Position numbers and translations under genes: made by a program. 16,322 nucleotides of DNA from DATEOR01 sp035273885 (GTDB lineage: Bacteria; Actinomycetota; Thermoleophilia; Gaiellales; Gaiellaceae), in NCBI GenBank assembly GCA_035273885.1, contig DATEOR010000069.1, positions 1 to 16,322 of the forward strand, in the 5' to 3' direction. Each line of letters starts with the position of its first letter. Position 1 is the first letter of the stretch. The notes under the pieces are model-generated. The model saw nothing but the letters and a program-made list of their open reading frames with translations, made no database searches and was not told the origin of the DNA. This document shows positions 1-6,621 of this stretch, one piece after another.

Positions 1-105
1 GCCGACGGCATCCACGGTGCGATCATCAGAGCCGTGAAGACCACGGATCCGGCCTCGAAAGGCTTGCCGGTCGTTCGGTCGGCCGAGCGCGCCGGCTGCT
101 GCTGA
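1..105 (+). CDS. C-terminal fragment, probable arsenite methyltransferase ArsM
   Basis: Frame 1 is open from the window edge to a TGA at 103-105. It encodes 34 residues that include a short HGAIIRAVK strand and end in a vicinal Cys pair (GCC, stop). A final Ala-Ile-Ile/Val-Arg-Ala strand followed by a short tail is, as I recall it, how bacterial ArsM (SAM-dependent As(III) methyltransferase) ends. The neighbours are arsenic genes, which supports this. The vicinal cysteines could help bind As(III). The stop overlaps the next start as TGATG, which points to translational coupling. The catalytic domain lies outside the window, so the identity is an inference from tail and context; another ars-linked enzyme is possible. 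Confidence 0.5.
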   Translation, partial: ADGIHGAIIRAVKTTDPASKGLPVVRSAERAGCC

Positions 106-611
106 TGGCCGTCGAGTCGTCCACCGCCACGATCGAAGCGCTTCGAGCCGAGCACTGGCACGGGGTCGCGCGCGTGTACGAGGAGGGCATCGCGACGCGG
201 AACGCAACCTTCGAGACCGAGGTTCCGACGTGGGAGGCGTGGGACTCGTCCCACCTGCCCGACCACCGCTTCGTCGCGCTTCGCGACGGCGAAGTGGTGG
301 GCTGGGTGGCAGTCGGCCCGGTCTCCGGGCGCTGCGTCTACGCGGGCGTGGTCGAGAACAGCGTCTACGTGGCCGAGTCGGCGCGAGGGCAGGGCATCGG
401 CCGTAGCCTCCTCGAGGCGCTGATCGCGTCGACCGAGGCCGCGGGCATCTGGACGATCGAGGCGGGCATGTTTCCGGAGAACGAGGGCAGCATCCGCCTG
501 CACCAGGCACTCGGCTTCGAGACGGTCGGCACGCACAAGCGGCTCGGAAAGCTCGACGGCGTTTGGCGCGACGTCCTCATGCTGGAACGGCGCAGCCCGA
601 CGGTCCTGTAG
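105..611 (+). CDS. arsN1: GNAT N-acetyltransferase, ArsN1-like (arsinothricin/phosphinothricin acetyltransferase type)
   Basis: The 168-residue product has a full GNAT fold. The acetyl-CoA loop is R94-GQGIG-R100 and is preceded by the ENSVYV strand. Then come GMFPENEGSIRLHQALGF (about 121-138), typical of the phosphinothricin acetyltransferase family, and the C-terminal GVWRDVLMLERR strand. Family members acetylate the amino group of phosphinothricin, and ArsN1 does so for its arsenic analogue arsinothricin, which removes toxicity. The arsenic operon context favours ArsN1 over a plain pat/bar role. ATG 105 was chosen because it overlaps the upstream stop (TGATG) and gives the usual family length; no strong ribosome binding site is visible, as expected for a coupled start. 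The frame stays open to the window edge, but those codons do not resemble GNAT sequence. The exact substrate is inferred. Confidence 0.82.
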   Translation: MAVESSTATIEALRAEHWHGVARVYEEGIATRNATFETEVPTWEAWDSSHLPDHRFVALRDGEVVGWVAVGPVSGRCVYAGVVENSVYVAESARGQGIGRSLLEALIASTEAAGIWTIEAGMFPENEGSIRLHQALGFETVGTHKRLGKLDGVWRDVLMLERRSPTVL

Positions 612-1274
612 ATGGGCCTTGGGACCGTCCGTGTGCTCGCCGCCGAGGCGATCGGGACGTTCGCCCTCGTCTTCGCGGGGGCCGGTGCCGTCATGGTCGA
701 CGCGAAAACCGATGCGTTGGGGCAAGTCGGGATCGCGATCGCCTTCGGCCTCGTGATCATGGTGATGATCTACGCCGTCGGGCACATATCTGGGGCGCAT
801 TTCAACGGCGCGGTCACATTCGCCTTCGCGCTGACCCGGCACTTCCCCTGGCCCCGCGCCGCGGGCTACTGGTCCGCGCAGCTTCTCGGCGCGATCGCGG
901 CCGCGCTCCTTCTACGGGCCTCCCTCGGGGACGTCGCAGACGTCGGAGCGACGCTGCCGTCGGGCTCGCAGGCACAATCGTTCTTCTTCGAGCTCGTGAT
1001 GACCGCGTTCCTCATGTTTGTGATTCTCGCGGTCGCGACCGATACGAGGGCGGTCGGAGAGGCGGCCGCAATTGCGATCGGAGGCACCATCGCTCTCGAC
1101 GCGATGTTCGGCGGTCCGATTTCCGGCGCTTCGATGAACCCGATGCGATCAATCGGCCCTGCGATCGCATCGGGGAACTTTCATGCCCTTTGGCTCTACA
1201 TCGTCGCGCCTGTTCTTGGGGCCGCAGTGGGAGGGCTGGCGTACCAGTTCGTCCGGGCAGAGTCGCCGCGATGA
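612..1274 (+). CDS. MIP-family aquaporin/aquaglyceroporin, probable metalloid channel
   Basis: The 220-residue protein has about six hydrophobic helices and the two half-helix loops of the major intrinsic protein family: SGAHFNGAVT (60-69) and SGASMNPMRSIGPA (171-184). Both NPA boxes deviate: the first reads N65-G-A and the second N176-P-M. The selectivity-filter Arg179 is kept. In known ars operons such as that of Sinorhizobium meliloti, the channel AqpS replaces an ArsB pump and lets As(III), or methylated arsenicals, leave down the gradient made by arsenate reduction; the same job is inferred here. The start directly abuts the arsN1 stop (TAG 609-611, ATG 612) and the stop overlaps arsC as ATGA, so expression should be coupled. 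Substrate preference is unknown, and the altered boxes may change it. Confidence 0.85.
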   Translation: MGLGTVRVLAAEAIGTFALVFAGAGAVMVDAKTDALGQVGIAIAFGLVIMVMIYAVGHISGAHFNGAVTFAFALTRHFPWPRAAGYWSAQLLGAIAAALLLRASLGDVADVGATLPSGSQAQSFFFELVMTAFLMFVILAVATDTRAVGEAAAIAIGGTIALDAMFGGPISGASMNPMRSIGPAIASGNFHALWLYIVAPVLGAAVGGLAYQFVRAESPR

Positions 1275-1684
1275 GCCGCGTCCTCTTCGTCTGCGTTCAG
1301 AACGCCGGCCGCTCGCAGATGGCCGAGGCGCTCTTCACCGCAGCCGCCGAGGGGCGCCACGAGGCTCGGTCAGCGGGCACCGCGCCGGCGGAGCGCGTCC
1401 ATCCGGAGGTCGTCGCAGCCATGCGGGAGCTCGGCTTCGAGCTCGAGAGCCACGTACCGCGAAAGCTCGACCGAAGCGATGCCGAGTGGGCGGATGTCGT
1501 CGTGACCATGGGCTGCGGAGATGCATGCCCCTTCATCCCTGGCAAGCGCTACGTGGACTGGGAGCTCGAAGATCCGCACGGACTGCCGCCCGGCGACGTG
1601 CGCCGCATCCGCGACGAGATCGCCGAGCGAACGCAAGCGCTGGCCGACGAGTTGGCCGGCCCGGAGCCGTCGCCTACCCTGTGA
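1271..1684 (+). CDS. arsC: Arsenate reductase, low-molecular-weight phosphatase type
   Basis: The 137-residue protein reduces cytosolic arsenate to arsenite. It has the P-loop CX5R (C8-VQNAG-R14-S15) at the N-terminus, the redox pair C82 and C86 in MGCGDACP, and the acid loop W97-ELEDP with Asp101. This is the LMW-PTPase-fold ArsC family, not the glutaredoxin-type ArsC of plasmid R773. The electron donor cannot be read from sequence: related enzymes use thioredoxin, or mycothiol and mycoredoxin in Actinobacteria. ATG 1271 gives the canonical MSRVLFVC start and overlaps the channel stop as ATGA. The stop overlaps the GTG of the next small gene as GTGA. The As(III) produced is presumably the substrate of the channel encoded just upstream. 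Confidence 0.93.
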   Translation: MSRVLFVCVQNAGRSQMAEALFTAAAEGRHEARSAGTAPAERVHPEVVAAMRELGFELESHVPRKLDRSDAEWADVVVTMGCGDACPFIPGKRYVDWELEDPHGLPPGDVRRIRDEIAERTQALADELAGPEPSPTL

Positions 1685-1887
1685 GCATGCTCGAGCGCGT
1701 GACCGTCAAGACGCTGCCGCTGGCGAATCGCTATGCGGAGCACGCGCCGGTGGCAGCCACGTGCTGCAACGCCTGCCGAACCTGCGTGCAGACGAACGCG
1801 CTCGCCGCCGTCGCCGCCGCCGGGCTCTGGCTTCTGTCCTCCGCCGGCCGGCTCTGGGGCAAGCCGCGGGCATCGCGACCCGACTGA
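1681..1887 (+). CDS. Small Cys-cluster membrane peptide at the end of the arsenic operon
   Basis: A 68-residue ORF starting at GTG 1681, whose GTGA overlaps the arsC stop. ATG 1687, two codons later, is the alternative start and would give 66 residues. Visible parts are a soluble N-terminus (1-25), a cluster C28-C29-x2-C32-x2-C35 within TCCNACRTCVQTN, one probable membrane helix (about 39-55, rich in Ala, Val and Leu) and a basic tail (GRLWGKPRASRPD). Third codon positions are nearly all G or C, like the neighbours, so it looks translated. I do not recognise a named family. Four closely spaced thiols beside a membrane helix in an ars operon suggest binding of As(III) or another soft metal, perhaps handing it to the channel. 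That role is inference only. It is too short for most gene callers and easily missed. Confidence 0.7.
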   Translation: MSMLERVTVKTLPLANRYAEHAPVAATCCNACRTCVQTNALAAVAAAGLWLLSSAGRLWGKPRASRPD

Positions 1888-1898
1888 GCCTTCCTCGA

Positions 1899-1923
1899 CC
1901 GGCGCACCTGAATCTCGCGCCGG
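1899..1923. terminator. GC-rich hairpin between the ars and peptide operons (terminator or operator)
   Basis: A perfect 7-bp inverted repeat, CCGGCGC (1899-1905) and GCGCCGG (1917-1923), with an 11-base loop. It sits 11 bases after the small-gene stop and 2 bases before a -10-like box. No T tract follows, so intrinsic termination would be weak. An operator or a chance GC-rich repeat is equally possible. Confidence 0.35.
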
Positions 1924-1925
1924 GT

Positions 1926-1937
1926 TAGATTCACCTT
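1926..1937 (+). promoter_or_regulatory. Candidate -10 box of the peptide operon, leaderless layout
   Basis: TAGATT at 1926-1931 fits the TANNNT -10 pattern and is followed by six bases before CTG 1938. Transcription would then start at or next to the first codon, giving a leaderless mRNA. No convincing -35 box is seen. A similar spacing appears before padR and before the gene at 16291. Confidence 0.45.
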
Positions 1938-2942
1938 CTGGAAGCGGCCACCCTCCTCGCCAGCACCCTTCCGGACGGCGGAACGATCGGCGTCCCCGCG
2001 CCCGCCAGCCCGTGGGAGAACCGCTCCGACCTCCTTCGCGGGGTCGAGTGGTGGGAGGCGCAGGGCTACAGCGTGACGCTCGCACCGGGGATCGACGGAC
2101 GGGACGATTTCGTCGCCGGCTCGCCCGAGCAGCGGGGCGACGACCTGAACGCGCTCTTCGCCGACCCGGAGGTCGACGTCGTCCACTGCATGCAGGGCGG
2201 CTACGGATCGGCGCAGGCGATTCCGTTCCTCGATTTCGACGTCATCGCCGCCAACCCGAAACCGTTCATCGGCTACTCGGACATCACCGCCCTCCACGTC
2301 GCGATCCGGCAGCGCACGGGCCTGGCGACGTTCTACGGCCCCGGCGTCGCCGGTGTCGGCGACAAGGAGGCGACCGACTTCACCCGTGCACGACTGCTCG
2401 AGGTGCTGCGCGGCGGCGGCGCGGGCGAGGTCCCACGCGACCCCGACGACCCCTATGTGCGAACGATCGCGGGCGGCAAGGTCTCCGCGCCCCTCGCAGG
2501 CGGCTGCCTGTGGCTCCTCATGCAGACCATGGGGACGCCGTGGGAGGTCGACCTCGACGGGGCGATCTTCTTCTTCGAGGACGTGGACGCACCGCCCTGG
2601 TACATCGACGGCGCGCTCGTCCAGCTCGGCCATGCCGGCAAACTCGACAGGGTCGTCGGAGTCGTAGTAGGCGAGATGGAGAAGTGCGAGTGGCGCGAGG
2701 ATAGGCCCGAGTGGCCAAGGACCAAGTCCCTGGAGGACGTCCTGGAGCAAAGGCTGGAGCCACTCGGGGTACCCGTGCTATACAAGCTGCCCTTGGGCCA
2801 CGGAAAGAACCTTGCGACGCTTCCTCTCGGCGTCCCCGCCACGCTCGACGCCGATGCCCGCACACTCACGATCGACGAGCCCGCGCTCATCCAGCGCGGG
2901 AAGTCCCTCGCGACGCCGAGGGAGAAAGGGAGGACGGCATGA
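1938..2942 (+). CDS. S66 family LD-carboxypeptidase-like serine hydrolase (LdcA/MccF type)
   Basis: The frame encodes a full S66 protein of about 334 residues if it begins at CTG 1938. With that start the triad falls at Ser114 (GYSDITAL), Glu214 (FFFEDVDAPPWYID) and His288 (LPLGHGKNLATLPLG), close to Ser115/Glu217/His285 of Pseudomonas LdcA. The first ATG/GTG/TTG in frame is GTG 2073, which would delete the conserved TIGVPAPASPW strand; an in-frame TAG at 1926 blocks longer versions. CTG, or less likely ATT 1929, is therefore the best start. S66 enzymes release a terminal D-amino acid from murein tetrapeptides or cleave peptide-nucleotides such as microcin C. The ATGA overlap with the transporter lipoprotein gene suggests it trims imported peptides. 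The enzyme should be cytosolic, as no signal peptide is visible. Substrate is inferred. Confidence 0.85.
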   Translation: MEAATLLASTLPDGGTIGVPAPASPWENRSDLLRGVEWWEAQGYSVTLAPGIDGRDDFVAGSPEQRGDDLNALFADPEVDVVHCMQGGYGSAQAIPFLDFDVIAANPKPFIGYSDITALHVAIRQRTGLATFYGPGVAGVGDKEATDFTRARLLEVLRGGGAGEVPRDPDDPYVRTIAGGKVSAPLAGGCLWLLMQTMGTPWEVDLDGAIFFFEDVDAPPWYIDGALVQLGHAGKLDRVVGVVVGEMEKCEWREDRPEWPRTKSLEDVLEQRLEPLGVPVLYKLPLGHGKNLATLPLGVPATLDADARTLTIDEPALIQRGKSLATPREKGRTA

Positions 2943-4663
2943 GAAGGACGATTCCGGTCGTCGTCGCGCTGCTCGCGGCGCTGGCGCTGGCCGCTTGCGG
3001 AGGAGGTTCCGGAGGTAACGCCACGGGCTCGGGCGGATCCGAGACCGGTGCGGTCAAGGAGGGCGGCATCCTGCGAGTCGGGACGATCAACGCGATCGAC
3101 TCGTTCAACCCGTTCCACTTCATCGAGTCCCAGTCCTTCAACGCTTTCATCATGCTCTACCCCCAGCTCGTCCAGTACGACTTCGAGAACGGGGAGTACG
3201 TGATCGTCGGCGACCTCGCCGACTCCTGGGACACCTCGGCCGACGGGAAGGACTGGACGTTCCATCTCAAGTCCGGGACGAAGTGGTCGGACGGCCAACC
3301 CCTCACCGCCGAGGACGTCGCCTGGACGGCGAACGTCACAGCCAAGTACGCGAGCGGGCCGACCGCCGTCATGGCTCCAGCGCTCGCTCACCTGAAGAGC
3401 GCGGAGGCGCCCGATCCGACGACCGTCGTCCTTCACTACAACGCACCGGTCGGGAATGTGCTCGCCCAGCTCGAGCAGTTCTTCGTCGTCCCCGAGCACG
3501 TCTGGGGCAAGTTCGACACGGGAGACGGGAAGGGCCTGAAGACGTACGCCCCCGAGAACGACCTCTCCTCGATGGTCACGGGCGGGGCATTCACCCTGAA
3601 GCAGTACGAGAAGAAGGGCACGACCGTCTTCATCCCGGATCCGAACTACTGGGCCGACAAGCCGCACGTCCAGGCGGTGGCGCTCACGTACTACACGAAC
3701 GCGGATTCGATGATCGCCGACATGAAGTCCGGCCAGGTCGACTGGGTCGACCAGGTTCCCTTCAACGCGGTCGACGTCCTGAAGAAGGATTCCAACATCG
3801 TCGTCCAGCAGATTCCGGGCGCCGAGACCACGAACATCACGTGGAACTCCAATCCGTACAAGGACAAGAACCGCGAGCTCCTCGACCCGCAGGTGAAGAA
3901 AGCGCTCTCGATGTGCGTCGACCGCGACAAGATCATCGAAGTGGTCTTCAGCGGCTACGCCGAGAAGGTCGAGAGCTTGCCCGGCAAGATCTCTCTCTAC
4001 GAAAACAAGAGCCTCGGCCCGCTCGAGCACGACTGTGCCGCGGGGAACGCGATGCTCGACCAGCTCGGCTACAAGAAGGGCCCGGACGGCATCCGCGTCG
4101 CGCCCGCGACGACGGGCAAGTACGCGCAGCCGGCGCACGAGATGAAGTACGAGATCATGCAGCCGACCACCCTCGACTTCAACGGACCGCGGGCCTTCGA
4201 CATCGTCAAGGAGGGGTTCGCCGAGGCAGGTGTCGACGTGACCCTGAAGATCGGCGGCGACTCGACGGCGGCGTACGAGATCGAGACCACCGACCACTGC
4301 GATCCCAAGACCAACTCGGGCTACACCGGATGGGACATCGCGATGTGGGACTGGATCGGCTACATCGACCCGGACTTCATGCTCTCCGTCGTCACGAAGG
4401 GCCAGTGGTGCTCCTGGAGCGACACCGGTTGGGACAACCCCGACTACGACGCGCTCTATGCAAAGCAGGGGACGACCGTCGACGAGAAGGAGCGCGCGGC
4501 GATCGTCCAGCAGATGGAGCAGATGATCTATGACAACTGGGTCTACACCCAGCTCGTCGAGGAGCAGTACATCGATGCTCACACGACTGCATGGGATGGC
4601 ATGGACCCGCACCTGAACGCGTACGCGAAGATGTACTGGACGGAGCCGCACCAGGTCGGCTAG
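2939..4663 (+). CDS. ABC transporter peptide-binding lipoprotein (family 5, DppA/OppA type)
   Basis: The 574-residue protein starts with a lipoprotein signal peptide: basic MRR, a hydrophobic stretch and lipobox L17-A-A-C20, then a Gly/Ser-rich linker. Mature sequence opens with GGILRVGTINAIDSFNPF and includes DLADSWDTSADGKDWTFHLKSG-type motifs and the WSDGQPLTAEDV segment, all hallmarks of family 5 solute-binding proteins. It should sit on the outer face of the membrane and deliver ligand to the two permeases downstream. ATG 2939 overlaps the S66 gene stop (ATGA) and has an AGGGAGG ribosome site six bases upstream. The family carries di- and oligopeptides, murein peptides, nickel or sugars; the adjacent LD-carboxypeptidase makes peptides, perhaps cell-wall peptides, the most likely cargo. 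Confidence 0.93.
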   Translation: MRRTIPVVVALLAALALAACGGGSGGNATGSGGSETGAVKEGGILRVGTINAIDSFNPFHFIESQSFNAFIMLYPQLVQYDFENGEYVIVGDLADSWDTSADGKDWTFHLKSGTKWSDGQPLTAEDVAWTANVTAKYASGPTAVMAPALAHLKSAEAPDPTTVVLHYNAPVGNVLAQLEQFFVVPEHVWGKFDTGDGKGLKTYAPENDLSSMVTGGAFTLKQYEKKGTTVFIPDPNYWADKPHVQAVALTYYTNADSMIADMKSGQVDWVDQVPFNAVDVLKKDSNIVVQQIPGAETTNITWNSNPYKDKNRELLDPQVKKALSMCVDRDKIIEVVFSGYAEKVESLPGKISLYENKSLGPLEHDCAAGNAMLDQLGYKKGPDGIRVAPATTGKYAQPAHEMKYEIMQPTTLDFNGPRAFDIVKEGFAEAGVDVTLKIGGDSTAAYEIETTDHCDPKTNSGYTGWDIAMWDWIGYIDPDFMLSVVTKGQWCSWSDTGWDNPDYDALYAKQGTTVDEKERAAIVQQMEQMIYDNWVYTQLVEEQYIDAHTTAWDGMDPHLNAYAKMYWTEPHQVG

Positions 4664-4687
4664 AGGAAACGAAGCGGAAGAGGACGC

Positions 4688-5662
4688 ATGAGGGGCTTCG
4701 ACTACGTCAGCAAACGCATGCTCTTCGCGGTGCTGACGGTCTTCGTCGCCATCACGCTCAACTTCGTCCTCTTCCGCACCCTCTCGGGCGACGCGGTCTC
4801 CGCGCTGCGTTGCCGCCAGTGCACGCAGGCGTTCAAGGAGTACCAGCGCGAGCAACTGGGGCTCGACCAGACCAAGTGGGAGCAGTACAAGCTGTATCTC
4901 CAGGACCTCGCCCATGGCGACATGGGCAAGTCGCTGCGCTCTGAGCAGCCGGTCACCCACGAGCTCTGGCCGCCGCTGAAGAACACGTTGGCGATGGTGG
5001 CGCTCGGGACGGTCTTCTCGATCGTCTTCGGCGTCCTGGTGGGGGTGGTCTGCGCGTGGAGGCGCGGCACGTGGGCGGACAAGGGCGGCCTCTGGAGCGG
5101 GCTCGCGTTCTACTCGATGCCGCCGCAGTGGCTCGGGCTCCTGATGGTCCTGTTCGTTGCCGGGTGGCTCGGCCTGCCCACGGCGGGGATCAAAGACCCG
5201 ACACTCGGGATCCTCGGCGACGCCTCCTGGTGGGAGGTGTTCGTCGACCGCATACGCCACATGATCCTCCCCGCCCTCACGCTCGGCCTCGTGCTCTACG
5301 GCGAGTACGCGCTCGTCGTGCGCTCGGCGATGCTCGAGACCCTCGGGGAGGACTACGTCCTCACCGCTCGCGCGAAGGGGCTCTCGAACTGGAGGACTGT
5401 GCGCACGCACGGCCTGCGAAACGCCTTGCTCCCAATCGTCACCCTCGTCGCCCTCTCGCTCGGCTTCATCATCGGCGGGTCGATCACGATCGAGTACGTC
5501 TTCTCCTACCCGGGGATCGGGCTGGAGGTGGTCGAGGCGATCGACCAACGTGACTATCCGATCCTGCAGGGCGCCTTCTTGTTACTCACCCTGTCGGTGA
5601 TCGGGGCGAACCTGCTCGCCGACCTCCTCTACTTCAAGCTCGACCCGAGGGTGTCCGGATGA
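4688..5662 (+). CDS. dppB: ABC transporter permease, DppB/OppB type
   Basis: The 324-residue inner-membrane permease has an N-terminal helix (YVSKRMLFAVLTVFVAITLNFVLF), the usual periplasmic loop with QLGLDQ, and five further helices. The EAA coupling loop reads EDYVLTARAKGLSNWRTVRTHGLRNALLP (about 217-245) and would dock the ATPases. The C-terminus FSYPGIGLEVVEAIDQRDYPILQG and LDPRVSG is standard for DppB. The first loop has a CRQC pair in place of the common PGDP-type segment. The gene begins 24 bases after the lipoprotein stop behind GGAAGAGGA, and its stop overlaps the second permease as ATGA. Confidence 0.93.
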   Translation: MRGFDYVSKRMLFAVLTVFVAITLNFVLFRTLSGDAVSALRCRQCTQAFKEYQREQLGLDQTKWEQYKLYLQDLAHGDMGKSLRSEQPVTHELWPPLKNTLAMVALGTVFSIVFGVLVGVVCAWRRGTWADKGGLWSGLAFYSMPPQWLGLLMVLFVAGWLGLPTAGIKDPTLGILGDASWWEVFVDRIRHMILPALTLGLVLYGEYALVVRSAMLETLGEDYVLTARAKGLSNWRTVRTHGLRNALLPIVTLVALSLGFIIGGSITIEYVFSYPGIGLEVVEAIDQRDYPILQGAFLLLTLSVIGANLLADLLYFKLDPRVSG

Positions 5663-6621
5663 GTGCCTCCATCCAGGGCGGCGCCGCAGCCGCAACCGAA
5701 GGCGTCGACGTCACCGCGGCGAGGCGGCCGGGCTCCATCCGCCACGTCGTTCTCCACGAGCCCACCGCGATCGCGGGGCTGGCCATCATCGCGTTCTTCG
5801 TCCTCATCGCGCTTCTCGAGCCGATCCTGGTCAGCGGCGACCCGAAGGAGAAGGTCGGGCCGATCTTCGAGCCGCCGAGCGCTTCCTACCCGCTCGGCCT
5901 CGACGGCGGCGGCTCGAACATGGTCGATCTTCTGATGGCCGGAACGCGCGTCTCGCTCCTCGTCGGCTTCTGCGCTGCGCTCGTGTCGGCCTTCATCGGC
6001 GGCACGGTCGGACTTCTCGCCGGCTTCTACGGGGGGAAGACGGACGTCGCGCTCATGCGCATGACGGACTACGTCATCGTCATCCCCGACATCCCGCTGA
6101 TGATCGTCGCCGCGGCCCTCTTCGGCCGCAGCCTGACGAACATCATCATCATCATCGGGATCATCTACTGGACGACCACCGCGCGCCTCATCCGCGCGCA
6201 GGTGCTGAGCGTCCGCGAGCGCGTGTACGTGAAACGAGCGCGCGCCCTCGGCGCGGGAAACCGGCGCCTGATCTTCAAGCACATCCTCCCGCAGGTCGCA
6301 CCCCTCCTCGTCGCGAACACCGTGCTCCTCGTCGCGTACGCGATCTTCGCCGAGACGTTCATCACCTTCCTGGGGCTCGGCGACCCGAGCGTCATCTCCT
6401 GGGGCCGGCTGATCGAGAACGCGTTCAACGACGACGCGATCCTCAACGACGCCTGGTGGGCGATCATCCCGCCGGGCCTCTGCGTCACCCTCGTCGTGCT
6501 CGGCGCGACCCTGTTCGGACAGTCGCTCGAGGACGCGCTCAACCCACGTCTTCGCGTCGGCCACCTCTCCGTGCGCCGCTTCAAGGTCAGGCCGCTGCGC
6601 GGGAGGCTCGACTCCGAATGA
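5659..6621 (+). CDS. dppC: ABC transporter permease, DppC/OppC type
   Basis: The 320-residue partner permease has an N-terminal cytoplasmic arm, a first helix (about 35-55) and the conserved block beginning GTRVSLLVGFCAALVSAFIGG. Its EAA loop is RERVYVKRARALGAGNRRLIFKHILPQ (about 190-215), and the end carries ETFITFLGLGDPSVISWGRLI and DALNPRLR, all typical of DppC. Five consecutive ATC (Ile) codons lie in one membrane helix. Start and stop both overlap neighbours as ATGA, consistent with equal stoichiometry in the complex. Functionally it completes the heterodimeric channel with DppB. Confidence 0.93.
   Translation: MSASIQGGAAAATEGVDVTAARRPGSIRHVVLHEPTAIAGLAIIAFFVLIALLEPILVSGDPKEKVGPIFEPPSASYPLGLDGGGSNMVDLLMAGTRVSLLVGFCAALVSAFIGGTVGLLAGFYGGKTDVALMRMTDYVIVIPDIPLMIVAAALFGRSLTNIIIIIGIIYWTTTARLIRAQVLSVRERVYVKRARALGAGNRRLIFKHILPQVAPLLVANTVLLVAYAIFAETFITFLGLGDPSVISWGRLIENAFNDDAILNDAWWAIIPPGLCVTLVVLGATLFGQSLEDALNPRLRVGHLSVRRFKVRPLRGRLDSE

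Noticed and set aside
2453..5548. 1031-residue open frame on the - strand
   Set aside because: It lies antisense to the S66, binding-protein and permease genes, which have clear family motifs; its Arg/Asp/Val-rich, low-complexity product is typical of high-GC shadow frames.
6142..6156. Five tandem ATC units, a possible microsatellite
   Set aside because: They encode consecutive Ile residues inside a membrane helix of the DppC permease in the correct frame; ordinary coding sequence.
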